Below, in pieces: positions 54,524-62,813 of a stretch of 64,000 nt of DNA (its first letter is position 1; every line of letters begins with the position of its first letter). The notes under the pieces were generated by a model. That model did no database searches. It was not told the origin of the DNA and worked only from the letters and a program-made list of their open reading frames with translations. This stretch comes from an uncultured Flavobacteriaceae bacterium (GTDB taxonomy: Bacteria; Bacteroidota; Bacteroidia; Flavobacteriales; Flavobacteriaceae), in the NCBI GenBank assembly GCA_947493175.1, contig CANLQD010000001.1, positions 372,001 through 436,000 of the forward strand, given 5' to 3'. Made by a program: the position numbers and the translations under genes.

Positions 54524-55339
54524 CTATTCTCTTGGGAGCCCAACTATAAAAGTCCCCAAATTCTTCCCATTCGCCTTTTGCGCACGGCCTTTTTTCCATG
54601 CATACTCCTTATCTCCAAGACCTTCTAAGAGCACATCGATATCCCTTAAGGTGTACATTCTGGGCAAAGAAGCTTGTCCGTCCCAGGCATAGCATACAGG
54701 AATGATAGGGATGAGATAGGTAAAAACCAATTGTTGCCAAGTCAATGGTTTTACAAAAGGGGTCATAAACAGGGTCATAAGCATTAGGATTATCAAAGAA
54801 ATGGGGAGTAAAAGCCCCCAAATCCACAGCGGTATTTTATTCTCGGCCATTTCATAAATAAGGATGGCCTGTTTGGCTTCCTGTGCCGATTCCAAAATCT
54901 TCCTAGCACTTTTGGGAGACATATGATGAAAACTGTTCACCATGGTTTTGAGCCCTTTCGGGGACTGGGTAATATTCGTTGCATCAACCGAGTGTTCACT
55001 GTAACTGATGCCAACAACGGAATCCTCATTGAATTTCTTAATGAATCGACTATTGGGATACTTATCGGTCATCACCATGGTTACTTCGGTGAGCCCTTCT
55101 TTTTCATGAAGTAGTTTCAACACCTCTGGCATAACACCTCCGGAACCGGAACCCAAATCCACAATTTGCGTTAGTCCTTTTTCTTTCAAGACCTTTACAA
55201 TCAATCCCATTAAAACCTCCCCGACACCTAGCATTTTATGCAATACTACGATAAGGTTCGTCATACAGGTACGTAGCCAGTCGGGAAACCGGGAAAAATC
55301 TTCGAATTCGAAAAGTTGTATTCGCTTCAAGTTCTTCAC
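54524..55339 (-). CDS. SAM-dependent methyltransferase-like protein with C-terminal membrane segments
   Basis: A 271-residue protein. The N-terminal half has a class I methyltransferase SAM motif, QIVDLGSGSGGVMPEVLKLL (about 57-76), with TMVMTDKYPNSRFI as the next strand. Two strong membrane segments follow at about 178-200 and 206-224, then a soluble tail with WKKGRAQKANGKNLGTFIVG. The join of a soluble-type methyltransferase to a membrane hairpin is unusual. It may methylate a lipid-linked or membrane substrate. No operon partner is visible. Confidence 0.7.
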   Translation of the reverse strand: MKNLKRIQLFEFEDFSRFPDWLRTCMTNLIVVLHKMLGVGEVLMGLIVKVLKEKGLTQIVDLGSGSGGVMPEVLKLLHEKEGLTEVTMVMTDKYPNSRFIKKFNEDSVVGISYSEHSVDATNITQSPKGLKTMVNSFHHMSPKSARKILESAQEAKQAILIYEMAENKIPLWIWGLLLPISLIILMLMTLFMTPFVKPLTWQQLVFTYLIPIIPVCYAWDGQASLPRMYTLRDIDVLLEGLGDKEYAWKKGRAQKANGKNLGTFIVGLPRE

Positions 55340-55395
55340 TTTGAGTGAAATTAAGGATTTCTACAATCTTCGATCAGCTGCTATTGAGGCCGATT

Positions 55396-56280
55396 TTATT
55401 CTGCAAGCAGTACCTTCCAAGCGGAAATCACATCGTTTTCCGCCAAATATTCTTTTGCCCTTTGTTCGATCTTTGCCCGATCTCCACCGCTGATCAAACT
55501 TCTTAGTTCCATGTGGGCGGCCACAAAATCGTTTACTTGCTGCTGGTTAGGCAATTGCGCTACATTTCCCAAAAGCCCCAGATCATTTCCGGTCAAATAC
55601 GTACTAAGCCGTATCCTTTCGGGTAGTTGATCAACCCCGATACCAAGTTTGGAAAGCGGTTTGGGCACTTCAAAAAGTCCTTCGTTCGCCCTACTGTACC
55701 AGTTCCCCCCTAAACGGGCCACCTGATCGATCTTATGCTGGTCAATACTTCCCTTCGTATCTAGCACAGCCGTATCGATATGCATTTGCACAACCTCCGA
55801 AAAAATTAAATTTCCCGCACCGCCTTCTTCCCCGAGCGCCTCCACTTTTGTTACCTTGCACTCGAACTGTACGGGTGATTCGGCGACCCGAAAAGGGCGT
55901 ACCACTTTAGACCGCTGCATGGTTAGCCCGGCCTTTTTAAATTCATTCTCCCCGGCAGGGTATTCTGTGCTCGACAATGACATCTGTTGTACCATATCAT
56001 AGTTTACGATATTAATGACCACTTCTTTGGTGCTCAGCACATTCTCCAAAGTGTGTTTGGTAGTATTATCCCGCACCCTACGCGCTGGCGAGAAAATCAA
56101 GATCGGTGGGTTGGCACTAAAGACATTAAAAAAACTAAAGGGCGATAGGTTTGGCCGCCCCTTTGTATCGATCGTACTGGCAAAGGCAATGGGCCTAGGA
56201 CCTACGGCACCTAAAAGATACCCGTGCAACTTGGCCGTTGGCAATTCGTTGGGTACTATGGACAACATTTCTTTTTGCAT
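55396..56280 (-). CDS. Flavin reductase-like FMN-binding protein
   Basis: A 294-residue protein of the flavin-reductase-like (FMN-binding split barrel) family. The core at about 15-110 contains GAVGPRPIAFASTIDTKG, NLSPFSFFNVFSANPPILIFSP and NVLSTKEVVINIV; a longer C-terminal helical part (from about 215) is typical of flavobacterial homologues. It may reduce flavin or act as a flavoprotein oxidoreductase with unknown partner. Starts at 56280 or 56268 are both possible. Confidence 0.82.
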   Translation of the reverse strand: MQKEMLSIVPNELPTAKLHGYLLGAVGPRPIAFASTIDTKGRPNLSPFSFFNVFSANPPILIFSPARRVRDNTTKHTLENVLSTKEVVINIVNYDMVQQMSLSSTEYPAGENEFKKAGLTMQRSKVVRPFRVAESPVQFECKVTKVEALGEEGGAGNLIFSEVVQMHIDTAVLDTKGSIDQHKIDQVARLGGNWYSRANEGLFEVPKPLSKLGIGVDQLPERIRLSTYLTGNDLGLLGNVAQLPNQQQVNDFVAAHMELRSLISGGDRAKIEQRAKEYLAENDVISAWKVLLAE

Positions 56281-56359
56281 CCCATAAAGGTACACAATTA
56301 GAGGTTCATCCCATGATCTTGGCAATGGTCGCATATCGTTGTAAATTGGGGCGTGTCCA

Positions 56360-56450
56360 CTGACGAAGGCTATCGCCTTGTCAGGGCCGGGCTATTCGCT
56401 CTTACGCCTTGCCTTGCGGGCTACGGGGTAACCGCTGCTATCCCTCACGC
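56360..56450. repeat. Hairpin plus GGGCTATTCGCT...ATCCCTCACGC element
   Basis: CTGACGAAGGC (56360-56370) and GCCTTGTCAG (56375-56384) form a stem around TATC. The next 62 bp begin GGGCTATTCGCT and end ATCCCTCACGC. I recall similar bracketed GGGCTATCCGCT-ATCCCTAACGC elements in flavobacterial intergenic DNA; this is memory, not a search. Confidence 0.4.
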
Positions 56451-56467
56451 AAGACGACCAACCAAAC

Positions 56468-56699
56468 CATTTAAATACATAGGTTTAAAAAAAGAATTTT
56501 CCGCAGGAGCAGCAGTGAACAGTTGGCAGTAAACAGCTTGGTGGCCCTAACAAAACTGCAGACTGCCGAGTGCCACTGCCTACTTATTGAAAGTTTGTAA
56601 AAACTGAAAGTCTTACACTAAAATACATATCTGCACGCAATGTCCGTAGGGTCTTGTCGGAATGCAGTCGGGGTTTCAACCAACCATTACGACCAATGA
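56468..56699 (+). repeat. Intergenic repeat with heptamer-periodic inverted arms, copy 2
   Basis: It aligns with 23859-24049. The left arm CAGTGAA-CAGTTGG-CAGTAAA-CAG (56513-56536) and right arm ACTGCAG-ACTGCCG-AGTGCC-ACTGCC (56555-56580) show 7-bp units in opposite sense. It has about 40 extra bases (from about 56633) compared with copy 1. Confidence 0.75.
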
Positions 56700-56805
56700 A
56701 TTACAACGGGCTCTTATTACTTTTGACCCTTACTAGACCTTTTTACGTTATCTTTGAAATACGGGTGGCTACTGATTTTCAAAACCTGCCCAAAGACCAT
56801 TTTGG

Positions 56806-57954
56806 ATGAATTTTAGTCCTAAGAAAAAAGCTTCCAACATTATTCTATTGATAGCATCGTTTGCTATCGTAAGCCTTATTTTATGGAATACCAATAGTTT
56901 CTTCAAAAAATTCAAGGAAGAGGAACGGCATAAAATGGAAATCTGGGCCACCGCCCATTCTGAGCTGTTACAAGCACCTTTGGACGCCGACCCCGGAGAA
57001 CTCCCCATCAAAATATTCCAGAACAATACCTCTACCCCTATGATCTTGGTAGATAAAGACGGGTCTACCAAAATTCACAATATGCCCAAAGAACGGGCGA
57101 ACGATGTGGCATACATCCAAAAAGCCATTGAAAAATTCAAGAAAGAAAACCAACCTATTGTCATTGATTATTTAGGAGAAGAATTGGCTACCCTGTACTA
57201 CGGGAATTCCGAGGTACTCAATAAATTGAAGTACTACCCCTTGGCCTTGCTACTGATTATCTTTTTGTTCGGCACGGTTATTTTCTTTTTCTTTAAAACC
57301 AATAAAGCTTCTGAACAGAACAAGCTCTGGGCAGGCATGGCCAAGGAAACGGCCCATCAGATAGGCACACCACTTTCCTCGCTCCTTGGCTGGAATGAAC
57401 TGTTAAAGACCCAAAATATTGATTCTGAAATCACCAAGGAAATCGAAAAAGATATTTCCCGTTTGGAAACCATCACGGAGCGCTTTTCGAAAATAGGCTC
57501 CTTACCCACCTTAGAGCGGCATAATATCGTAGAAGAAACAAAGCAAGCGTTTGATTATCTAAAACGGCGAAGTTCCAAACTCGTTAGCTTTTCGTTCCAT
57601 TCCAATATAGAGCAGGCCACTGTTTTGCTGAATCCTTCCCTGTATCAATGGACCATTGAAAATCTTGTAAAAAATGGCATCGACGCCATGCGGGGCAAAG
57701 GAACTATCGCTATCGAAATCGCAAAAGACATAAATTACGTACATATACAAGTAGCCGATAGCGGCCACGGTATTCCAAGAAGTGATTACCAGACCATTTT
57801 TAACCCCGGTGTCACTTCAAAAAAGCGTGGTTGGGGCCTAGGCCTGTCCTTGGTAAAACGAATTGTGGAAGAATACCATAAAGGCAAGGTAAAGGTGCTA
57901 TCGTCGAGTAAACAGGGCACGGTGATGCAAGTAAGTTTGCAAATCGTTCGGTAA
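56806..57954 (+). CDS. Sensor histidine kinase with HQIGTPL phosphoacceptor box
   Basis: A 382-residue membrane kinase. Membrane segments at about 11-28 and 143-165 enclose a periplasmic sensor domain of about 115 residues. The phosphoacceptor segment reads MAKETAHQIGTPLSSLLGW rather than the usual HELRTPL, and the linker lacks a HAMP domain. The ATP-binding N-box (NLVKNGIDAM), DSGHGIP and GWGLGLSLVKRIV are intact. No response regulator is adjacent, so its partner is encoded elsewhere. The signal is unknown. Confidence 0.85.
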   Translation: MNFSPKKKASNIILLIASFAIVSLILWNTNSFFKKFKEEERHKMEIWATAHSELLQAPLDADPGELPIKIFQNNTSTPMILVDKDGSTKIHNMPKERANDVAYIQKAIEKFKKENQPIVIDYLGEELATLYYGNSEVLNKLKYYPLALLLIIFLFGTVIFFFFKTNKASEQNKLWAGMAKETAHQIGTPLSSLLGWNELLKTQNIDSEITKEIEKDISRLETITERFSKIGSLPTLERHNIVEETKQAFDYLKRRSSKLVSFSFHSNIEQATVLLNPSLYQWTIENLVKNGIDAMRGKGTIAIEIAKDINYVHIQVADSGHGIPRSDYQTIFNPGVTSKKRGWGLGLSLVKRIVEEYHKGKVKVLSSSKQGTVMQVSLQIVR

Positions 57955-57984
57955 ACCTGTCCTATTCGAATTTATGTGTTAAAA

Positions 57985-58347
57985 ATGGCAAAAGAAAAAC
58001 TACAGGTCATCAAAGAAACACCGTTACAAAACCATTGTACGGAGTGTTTTAATCAGGAGCTTCAACTTAGCTTTTACCAAAAGCACCGATATGGCAGGTT
58101 GTTTCATCGTACCACGGCAGAAGTTACCCACCAAATCAAATGCAATAAATGCGGTTCGAACATCTATCCCTCTCAATGGACCGATGATATAGAGCGCATC
58201 CTTGACTACTACCAAAAAATGGTAGTCCCCGAAAAGGCATCCATACGGTTTACGAAACTTTTTTACGTGCTGATCCTACTTTTTATAGTGTTGGTGGCCG
58301 CTGTAGTCTATTTGTATCTTAACGGTGTTATTCAATGGCCGACCTGA
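57985..58347 (+). CDS. Zinc-ribbon protein with one C-terminal membrane segment
   Basis: A 120-residue protein. CTECF (about residue 18) and CNKCGSN (about 52) form a two-CxxC zinc ribbon, and a single membrane segment (FYVLILLFIVLVAAVVYLYL) lies at about 92-111. I start at MAKEKLQVIKE (57985). It follows the kinase gene by 30 bases and may be co-transcribed, but a functional link is not evident. Its 3' end overlaps the convergent HIT gene by 20 bases. Confidence 0.65.
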   Translation: MAKEKLQVIKETPLQNHCTECFNQELQLSFYQKHRYGRLFHRTTAEVTHQIKCNKCGSNIYPSQWTDDIERILDYYQKMVVPEKASIRFTKLFYVLILLFIVLVAAVVYLYLNGVIQWPT

Positions 58348-58720
58348 TTTTTGCCGCTATGGTCTCAAATTCCTCTTTGGACATTGAAACCTTGTGTTGA
58401 AAGGTGGCATCGCCCATACCATTAAGAGGGATCAAATGTACATGTACATGGGGTACCTCCAGACCAATGACCGTTATGCCCACTCGTTGGCAAGGAACCG
58501 TAGCTTCCAAGGCTTTTCCCACCTTCCTTGAAAAAGCCATAAGGCCTAGATAGGTCGCCTCATCAAGATCCATAATCTTATCCACTTCCTTTTTTGGAAT
58601 ACACAGCGTATGTCCGACAGCATTGGGGTTGATATCCAAAAACGCAAAGTAGTTATCGTCTTCAGCAATCTTGAAGCAAGGTATTTCCCCTTGGATAATT
58701 TTTGTGAACAAAGTGGGCAT
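58328..58720 (-). CDS. HIT-family nucleotide-binding hydrolase
   Basis: A 130-residue histidine-triad protein of the HINT/Hit branch that hydrolyses nucleotide phosphoramidates or related substrates. The triad HVHVHLIPL and the N-terminal IIQGEIPCFKIAEDDNYFAFLDINP are typical. Length is normal. It lies downstream of greA on the same strand, with 20 bases between them. Confidence 0.93.
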   Translation of the reverse strand: MPTLFTKIIQGEIPCFKIAEDDNYFAFLDINPNAVGHTLCIPKKEVDKIMDLDEATYLGLMAFSRKVGKALEATVPCQRVGITVIGLEVPHVHVHLIPLNGMGDATFQHKVSMSKEEFETIAAKIRSAIE

Positions 58721-58740
58721 CTTACCTACGTTTTAACATA

Positions 58741-59217
58741 CTAGGTTCTTGAAATTTCAAGAATCTCAAATTTTAAGGTACCGTTGGGTACGGTAATCTC
58801 GGCAGTCTCTCCTACTGTTTTTCCCAAGAGCCCCTTTCCAATGGGAGAGTTGACCGATATTTTTCCTGCTTTCAGGTCTGCCTCGCTCTCTGCTACCAAG
58901 GTGTAGGTCATCTCCATTTGGTTGCCGGTATTTTTTAGCTTTACGGTAGAAAGCACCAATACCTTTGAAGTATCTAACTGGGACTCATCGATCAAACGGG
59001 CGTTCGCTACGGTTTCCTCCATTTTTGAGATTTTCATCTCTAAGAGTCCTTGGGCCTCTTTGGCGGCATCGTACTCTGCATTTTCAGAAAGGTCTCCCTT
59101 GTCCCTCGCTTCTGCAATGGCCTGCGATGCTTTGGGGCGCTCTACATCGCGCAAATAATCTAGTTCTTCTTTCAACTTTTTTAGCCCCTCCGCCGTGTAG
59201 TATGATACGTTACTCAT
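58741..59217 (-). CDS. greA: Transcription elongation factor GreA
   Basis: A 158-residue factor that rescues backtracked RNA polymerase by stimulating transcript cleavage. The N-terminal coiled coil contains the catalytic acidic tip (ARDKGDLSENAEYDAAKEAQ, about 38-57), and the C-terminal FKBP-like domain includes ISVNSPIGKGLLGKTVGE. It starts an operon with the HIT gene. A minus-strand TATATTTG (59300-59293) is a likely -7 box. Confidence 0.95.
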   Translation of the reverse strand: MSNVSYYTAEGLKKLKEELDYLRDVERPKASQAIAEARDKGDLSENAEYDAAKEAQGLLEMKISKMEETVANARLIDESQLDTSKVLVLSTVKLKNTGNQMEMTYTLVAESEADLKAGKISVNSPIGKGLLGKTVGETAEITVPNGTLKFEILEISRT

Positions 59218-59285
59218 GATATCCTCGTTTAATAAATAAGAAAATCCCCTACTGCTACGATGCGATGCATTGTTTTTAGTGAGGA

Positions 59286-59332
59286 TTTAACGCAAATATA
59301 CATATTTTTTACTCAATTTTGCTTGCGTTAAA
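59286..59332. promoter_or_regulatory. Perfect 10-bp inverted repeat in the greA divergent region
   Basis: TTTAACGCAA (59286-59295) and TTGCGTTAAA (59323-59332) are exact reverse complements separated by 27 bases. The greA -7 box TATATTTG overlaps the left arm, so a dimeric regulator bound here could block greA transcription. Confidence 0.45.
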
Positions 59333-59349
59333 CAATTAGTCCATCCCCT

Positions 59350-59787
59350 ATGAGACGTCTTTGGAGCTTGCTTTTTTTAATAGTCGTACTTTCATGCGAT
59401 AATGATCGGGGAGAACGTAATCCGTTCTTACAGGAGGTCGGTTTCCGTTTTGACCTTAACTTGAGCTTGCCACTGTACAGTCCGTTGACCAATACGGGCA
59501 ATGCGGTCTATGTAGGTGCAAACGGTGTGGGCACCCGTGGTATTTTTGTGATCAATGTTGGTTTCGACCAATTTAGGGCTTTCGAGGCAAGCTGTCCGAA
59601 CCATGCCCCTAACGAATGCTCGACCCTCGAACTGGACGGCCAAACGGCCACTTGCCCTTGCGAAGACTATGAATATAGCCTATTCACAGGGCAACAGCTT
59701 TCACGGCCAGAGGATGGGAACCGCTACTATGACATGTTGGAATATCGGGCCACCTTTAACGGAGGCGTCGTGGTCGTATCGAACTAG
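59350..59787 (+). CDS. Rieske-like lipoprotein with altered ligand spacing
   Basis: A 145-residue lipoprotein (lipobox cysteine about residue 16, VVLSCDN). The middle carries FRAFEASCPNHAPNECSTL and ATCPCEDYEYSLFTGQQLS, which match Rieske cluster loops in layout, but the first ligand pair is CPNH instead of CxH and the second CPCED lacks the usual histidine (CPCHG). It is therefore a Rieske-fold protein that probably does not hold a classical 2Fe-2S cluster. It stands alone, divergent from greA. Confidence 0.7.
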   Translation: MRRLWSLLFLIVVLSCDNDRGERNPFLQEVGFRFDLNLSLPLYSPLTNTGNAVYVGANGVGTRGIFVINVGFDQFRAFEASCPNHAPNECSTLELDGQTATCPCEDYEYSLFTGQQLSRPEDGNRYYDMLEYRATFNGGVVVVSN

Positions 59788-59820
59788 GGGAAATCGTAGG
59801 GCTTGTTTTAAAAACCCGAC

Positions 59821-60564
59821 TTAATCGTTGAAGCTATTGATTTTTTGAACTGCCAACTTGGGTGCTATTCTAGATAGCCAAAACAGCAGTTTTACTTTCC
59901 CCACCTGTATCTCTTTTACCCCTTTTTCCAGTCCGTTGACCATCCCTTCGACCGCTTTTTTTGTAGAAATAGCTGTGGGTGGCACATTGCCCTGGTGCCA
60001 AGGACTATCGACAACCGGAAACAATACTTCGATGACTTCGATGGGAATATCTTTCAATTGCATTCGTAAAACCTGTGTAAAAGAATGTAAGGCCGCCTTC
60101 GTTGCATTATAGAACGGATAAATAGCCCTTGGGGCATACACGAGCCCCGTGGTGATGTTGACAATTTTGGCTCGCTCGTTCTTCTCCAATATCGGGATCA
60201 GAAGTTTACAAAGTGTAATGGGGGCCATAAGGTTGGTGTCGATTTCGGCCCTTGCCTTTTCCAATATACTTGCATCTTCATAAAATTGTGCTTTATGAGC
60301 GATCGCAGCATTGTTAATAAGCATATTACATTGTGGGTGGTGTTCCTGAATCCAGGTTGCCATTTTTTGAATTTCATGAAACTTTGAAACGTTGCATTGA
60401 ATTATTTTTACAGTCGGCAAACTCAATTTGGCCCGCTCCAGTCTTTCCATACTTCGACCACAAAGGATTACCGTATTATCTTTCTCAATAAGGCTTCTGG
60501 CCAATTCAAGCCCAATACCGGAACTTCCCCCCGTTATTAGTACAGTGTTTTTTCTCAACTCCAT
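59821..60564 (-). CDS. Short-chain dehydrogenase/reductase, DltE-like
   Basis: A 247-residue classical SDR. The cofactor motif TGGSSGIGLELARSL begins at about residue 10, NNAA is present in MLINNAAIAHK, and the catalytic YNATKAALHSF (YxxxK) lies at about 154. The layout resembles DltE/YciK-type oxidoreductases with no known substrate. I start at MELRKNTVLITGG (60564). It is followed upstream by a Crp-family regulator on the same strand. Confidence 0.87.
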   Translation of the reverse strand: MELRKNTVLITGGSSGIGLELARSLIEKDNTVILCGRSMERLERAKLSLPTVKIIQCNVSKFHEIQKMATWIQEHHPQCNMLINNAAIAHKAQFYEDASILEKARAEIDTNLMAPITLCKLLIPILEKNERAKIVNITTGLVYAPRAIYPFYNATKAALHSFTQVLRMQLKDIPIEVIEVLFPVVDSPWHQGNVPPTAISTKKAVEGMVNGLEKGVKEIQVGKVKLLFWLSRIAPKLAVQKINSFND

Positions 60565-60622
60565 GTTATGATACTTATGGCACAAAGAAAGGCCCCCTGC
60601 GCCTTATTTGCATTGACCTATG

Positions 60623-61207
60623 TTAAGTGAACGATTTTTTTAATCGGCTTAAAGACTCAGGGGCTATACCGATATACGAAGCAACAATGCTTTGCTTTAT
60701 GCGACTTTCCAGATTGGGATAGCGTTTCAAAAAAGCCTGATACCGCTCCGCAGCGTTGAACAATAAAAATTCACGTTCCCGTTCTTCTTTAGCTATAAAG
60801 CCTTTTTGCAAAAGCACGATTAAAAAAGAGCTCCATAACGTATTCTCCGCGAAGAGTTTTTGTAGTTCATTGAAGTCAACTATTTCTACCGCTGAGTCTT
60901 CCAACGCTTCAATCGTAAAATAGGAACCGCGTTTCTCTACCATGGCACTGTAGGAACTTAGGACGTTGCCTTCCGGAAAAAAGCCTTTGGTCAATTCTTC
61001 CCCTTCCGAAGTGGGATAATAGTAACGAAACAGTCCTTTTTTTACAAAAGCGACCGATTTGGGAAGTTCGCCGGCCGAAACAAAGTGCTTTCCTTTTTGA
61101 ATAGTGGCGGGGCGTACCAAACGGCTAAATTTTCGCTGCTGATCTTGTGGCACATTGGCAATTGCTATTACCAAGGATACAAAACTATGTGGTGGTTCGT
61201 TCATCAC
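60623..61207 (-). CDS. Crp/Fnr-family transcriptional regulator
   Basis: A 194-residue regulator with an N-terminal cyclic-nucleotide-binding-like domain (PKSVAFVKKGLFRYYYPTSEGEELTKGFFPEGN, about 49-81) and a short C-terminal helix-turn-helix (IKQSIVASYIGIAPESLSRLKK). The effector is unknown; residues for cAMP are not conserved, as in most Bacteroidota members. It is likely co-transcribed with the SDR gene, 58 bases downstream, which may be its target. Confidence 0.87.
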   Translation of the reverse strand: MMNEPPHSFVSLVIAIANVPQDQQRKFSRLVRPATIQKGKHFVSAGELPKSVAFVKKGLFRYYYPTSEGEELTKGFFPEGNVLSSYSAMVEKRGSYFTIEALEDSAVEIVDFNELQKLFAENTLWSSFLIVLLQKGFIAKEEREREFLLFNAAERYQAFLKRYPNLESRIKQSIVASYIGIAPESLSRLKKSFT

Positions 61208-61220
61208 TTTAAAATAATAG

Positions 61221-62228
61221 CTATTGGAATGAAGTAAAACTACTTTGTGTTCCTTTTAATATCCGATCCATTACCCAACTGGTATGCAATGCCGAAGTCC
61301 CCAAGGAAGGGTGCACTTTTCTGTTTTCTAGATGGGCCTTTATATTTTTCACATGAAACTCCTGAATGTGTTCGGGATTTGGTATTTCCATTGTAGTGAG
61401 GCCCTTCTCATTTTCGAGTACCAGAGGGCGTTCATGAAAAACCGCAAAACGTAAGATACCCTGATTTCCTATGATTTCAACCTCATCGCGATGCTCATGA
61501 CCGCCAAAATTCCAACTACCCTCCCCGGTAATATTATTTTTATGCAGCCAACAGGCGGTGATAGCATCTTTGGCGGTGTATAATCCTTGTTGGTTCACCG
61601 CAATACCGTGTGCCTGTTCAATGTCGCCCAAGAGATAAACGAACAAATCGAGCCCATGACTGGCCAGGTCATCAAAGTAGCCGCCGGGGGCGATGCCCGC
61701 TTCGGTTCGCCAATTGGTACCCCTGCTTTCATCAAGCTCGGAAGCTGGTTTTGACAAGTGCCATCGAACGTGCCGCAACGTACCAATTTCATGTGCATCC
61801 AACCACTTTTTCACCTGTTCAAAACGGGGCAACGAACGGCGGTAGTAAGCAACGAACAACGGGAGATTCTGTTTCTCAAAGGCTTTATAGATAGCAAGAC
61901 TATCGGCATAACTCGGTGCCATGGGCTTTTCAATACAGCAGGGTTTGCCCGCTTTGGCTACCTTTAAAGCATACAATTTATGGGTGTCCGGTGGGGTGGC
62001 TATGTATACCGCATCGACCGTATCGGAATTGATCAACGCATCGGCGTCAGTATAATAATTTGGCACTCCATGCCGTTTCGCATAATCGGCCGCCTTTTTA
62101 GCATCTCGGCGCATCACGGCTACCAATTCAAAACCAGGGGTTTGCTGGTAAGGCGGACCGCTCTTGACTTCGGTAACACTACCACAACCTATAATACCCC
62201 AACGTATGGATTCCTTTTGTTTGTACAT
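61221..62228 (-). CDS. Gfo/Idh/MocA-family oxidoreductase
   Basis: A 335-residue NAD(P)-dependent sugar or sugar-alcohol dehydrogenase-like enzyme. The N-terminal Rossmann motif is IRWGIIGCGSVTE, followed by VYIATPPDTH and the family's EKP motif in CIEKPMAPSYAD (about 92-103). The C-terminal substrate domain carries GGYFDDLASHGLDLFVYLLG. The substrate is not evident. The start at 62228 (MYKQKESIRWG) is chosen. Confidence 0.9.
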   Translation of the reverse strand: MYKQKESIRWGIIGCGSVTEVKSGPPYQQTPGFELVAVMRRDAKKAADYAKRHGVPNYYTDADALINSDTVDAVYIATPPDTHKLYALKVAKAGKPCCIEKPMAPSYADSLAIYKAFEKQNLPLFVAYYRRSLPRFEQVKKWLDAHEIGTLRHVRWHLSKPASELDESRGTNWRTEAGIAPGGYFDDLASHGLDLFVYLLGDIEQAHGIAVNQQGLYTAKDAITACWLHKNNITGEGSWNFGGHEHRDEVEIIGNQGILRFAVFHERPLVLENEKGLTTMEIPNPEHIQEFHVKNIKAHLENRKVHPSLGTSALHTSWVMDRILKGTQSSFTSFQ

Positions 62229-62292
62229 GACCATTCAATGTTTTGTGCAAGTTAAGATATTGCTGTTATCAATTTAAAAAATCGAGCACAGG

Positions 62293-62763
62293 TCAAAGTA
62301 CGGATTTCCATCGCCTTGATTCTGCAAATTCCTTGATGGTCTGGTTGCGTTTTTCCAAAAAATCGGTCATATAGTTCTTCAAAAAAAGCGTGTCTGCCAA
62401 TTTTCCAATAATTCCCAAAGGCGACTCATAATCGAAAGTATCGGTCATGAGCGTATGTCCGTTTTCTCTTTTGAAAAAATATTCATGTTTGAACCGTTTG
62501 AACGCACCTGTTACCATTTCATCTGCAAAATAGGTTGGGCGTTCGAGTCGGGTTACTTTGGAGGTCAGTGTTTGCCAAATTCCAAAATGTTTGGCACGCC
62601 ATGTAACCGTCTCTCCTAAGTTTATGAGGCCGTTCATAGTACCCGCAATCGCCTGCTCTTGGGTATGGGCGGTAGAAATCCGATGCAAATCGATACTTCT
62701 GGACAAGTCAAAAACTAGCTTAATATCTGCTCGAATCTCGGTTTTTAAATTGATAACGGGCAT
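62293..62763 (-). CDS. SRPBCC-family (START-like) protein
   Basis: A 156-residue protein of the polyketide-cyclase/START fold. It begins INLKTEIRADIKLVFDLSRSIDLHRIS (about 4-30), the usual beta-alpha entry of the fold, and continues with GLINLGETVTWRAKHFGIWQTL and FKHEYFFKRENGHTLMTDTFDY. The family binds hydrophobic ligands in a central cavity. No partner is evident. Confidence 0.8.
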   Translation of the reverse strand: MPVINLKTEIRADIKLVFDLSRSIDLHRISTAHTQEQAIAGTMNGLINLGETVTWRAKHFGIWQTLTSKVTRLERPTYFADEMVTGAFKRFKHEYFFKRENGHTLMTDTFDYESPLGIIGKLADTLFLKNYMTDFLEKRNQTIKEFAESRRWKSVL

Positions 62764-62813
62764 ACTTTTAGATATGTATGTTTTAAAAATAACAACCTAG
62801 TTAAAAGGCCCAT

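Larger units (their letters stand above)
56281..56805. other. Repeat-rich divergent intergenic region
   Basis: The 525-bp gap holds a short hairpin (56360-56384), a candidate dispersed element (56389-56450), the second copy of the heptamer-arm repeat (56468-56699), and a -7 box TATCTTTG near 56751 for the kinase gene. No gene was seen. Confidence 0.6.
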
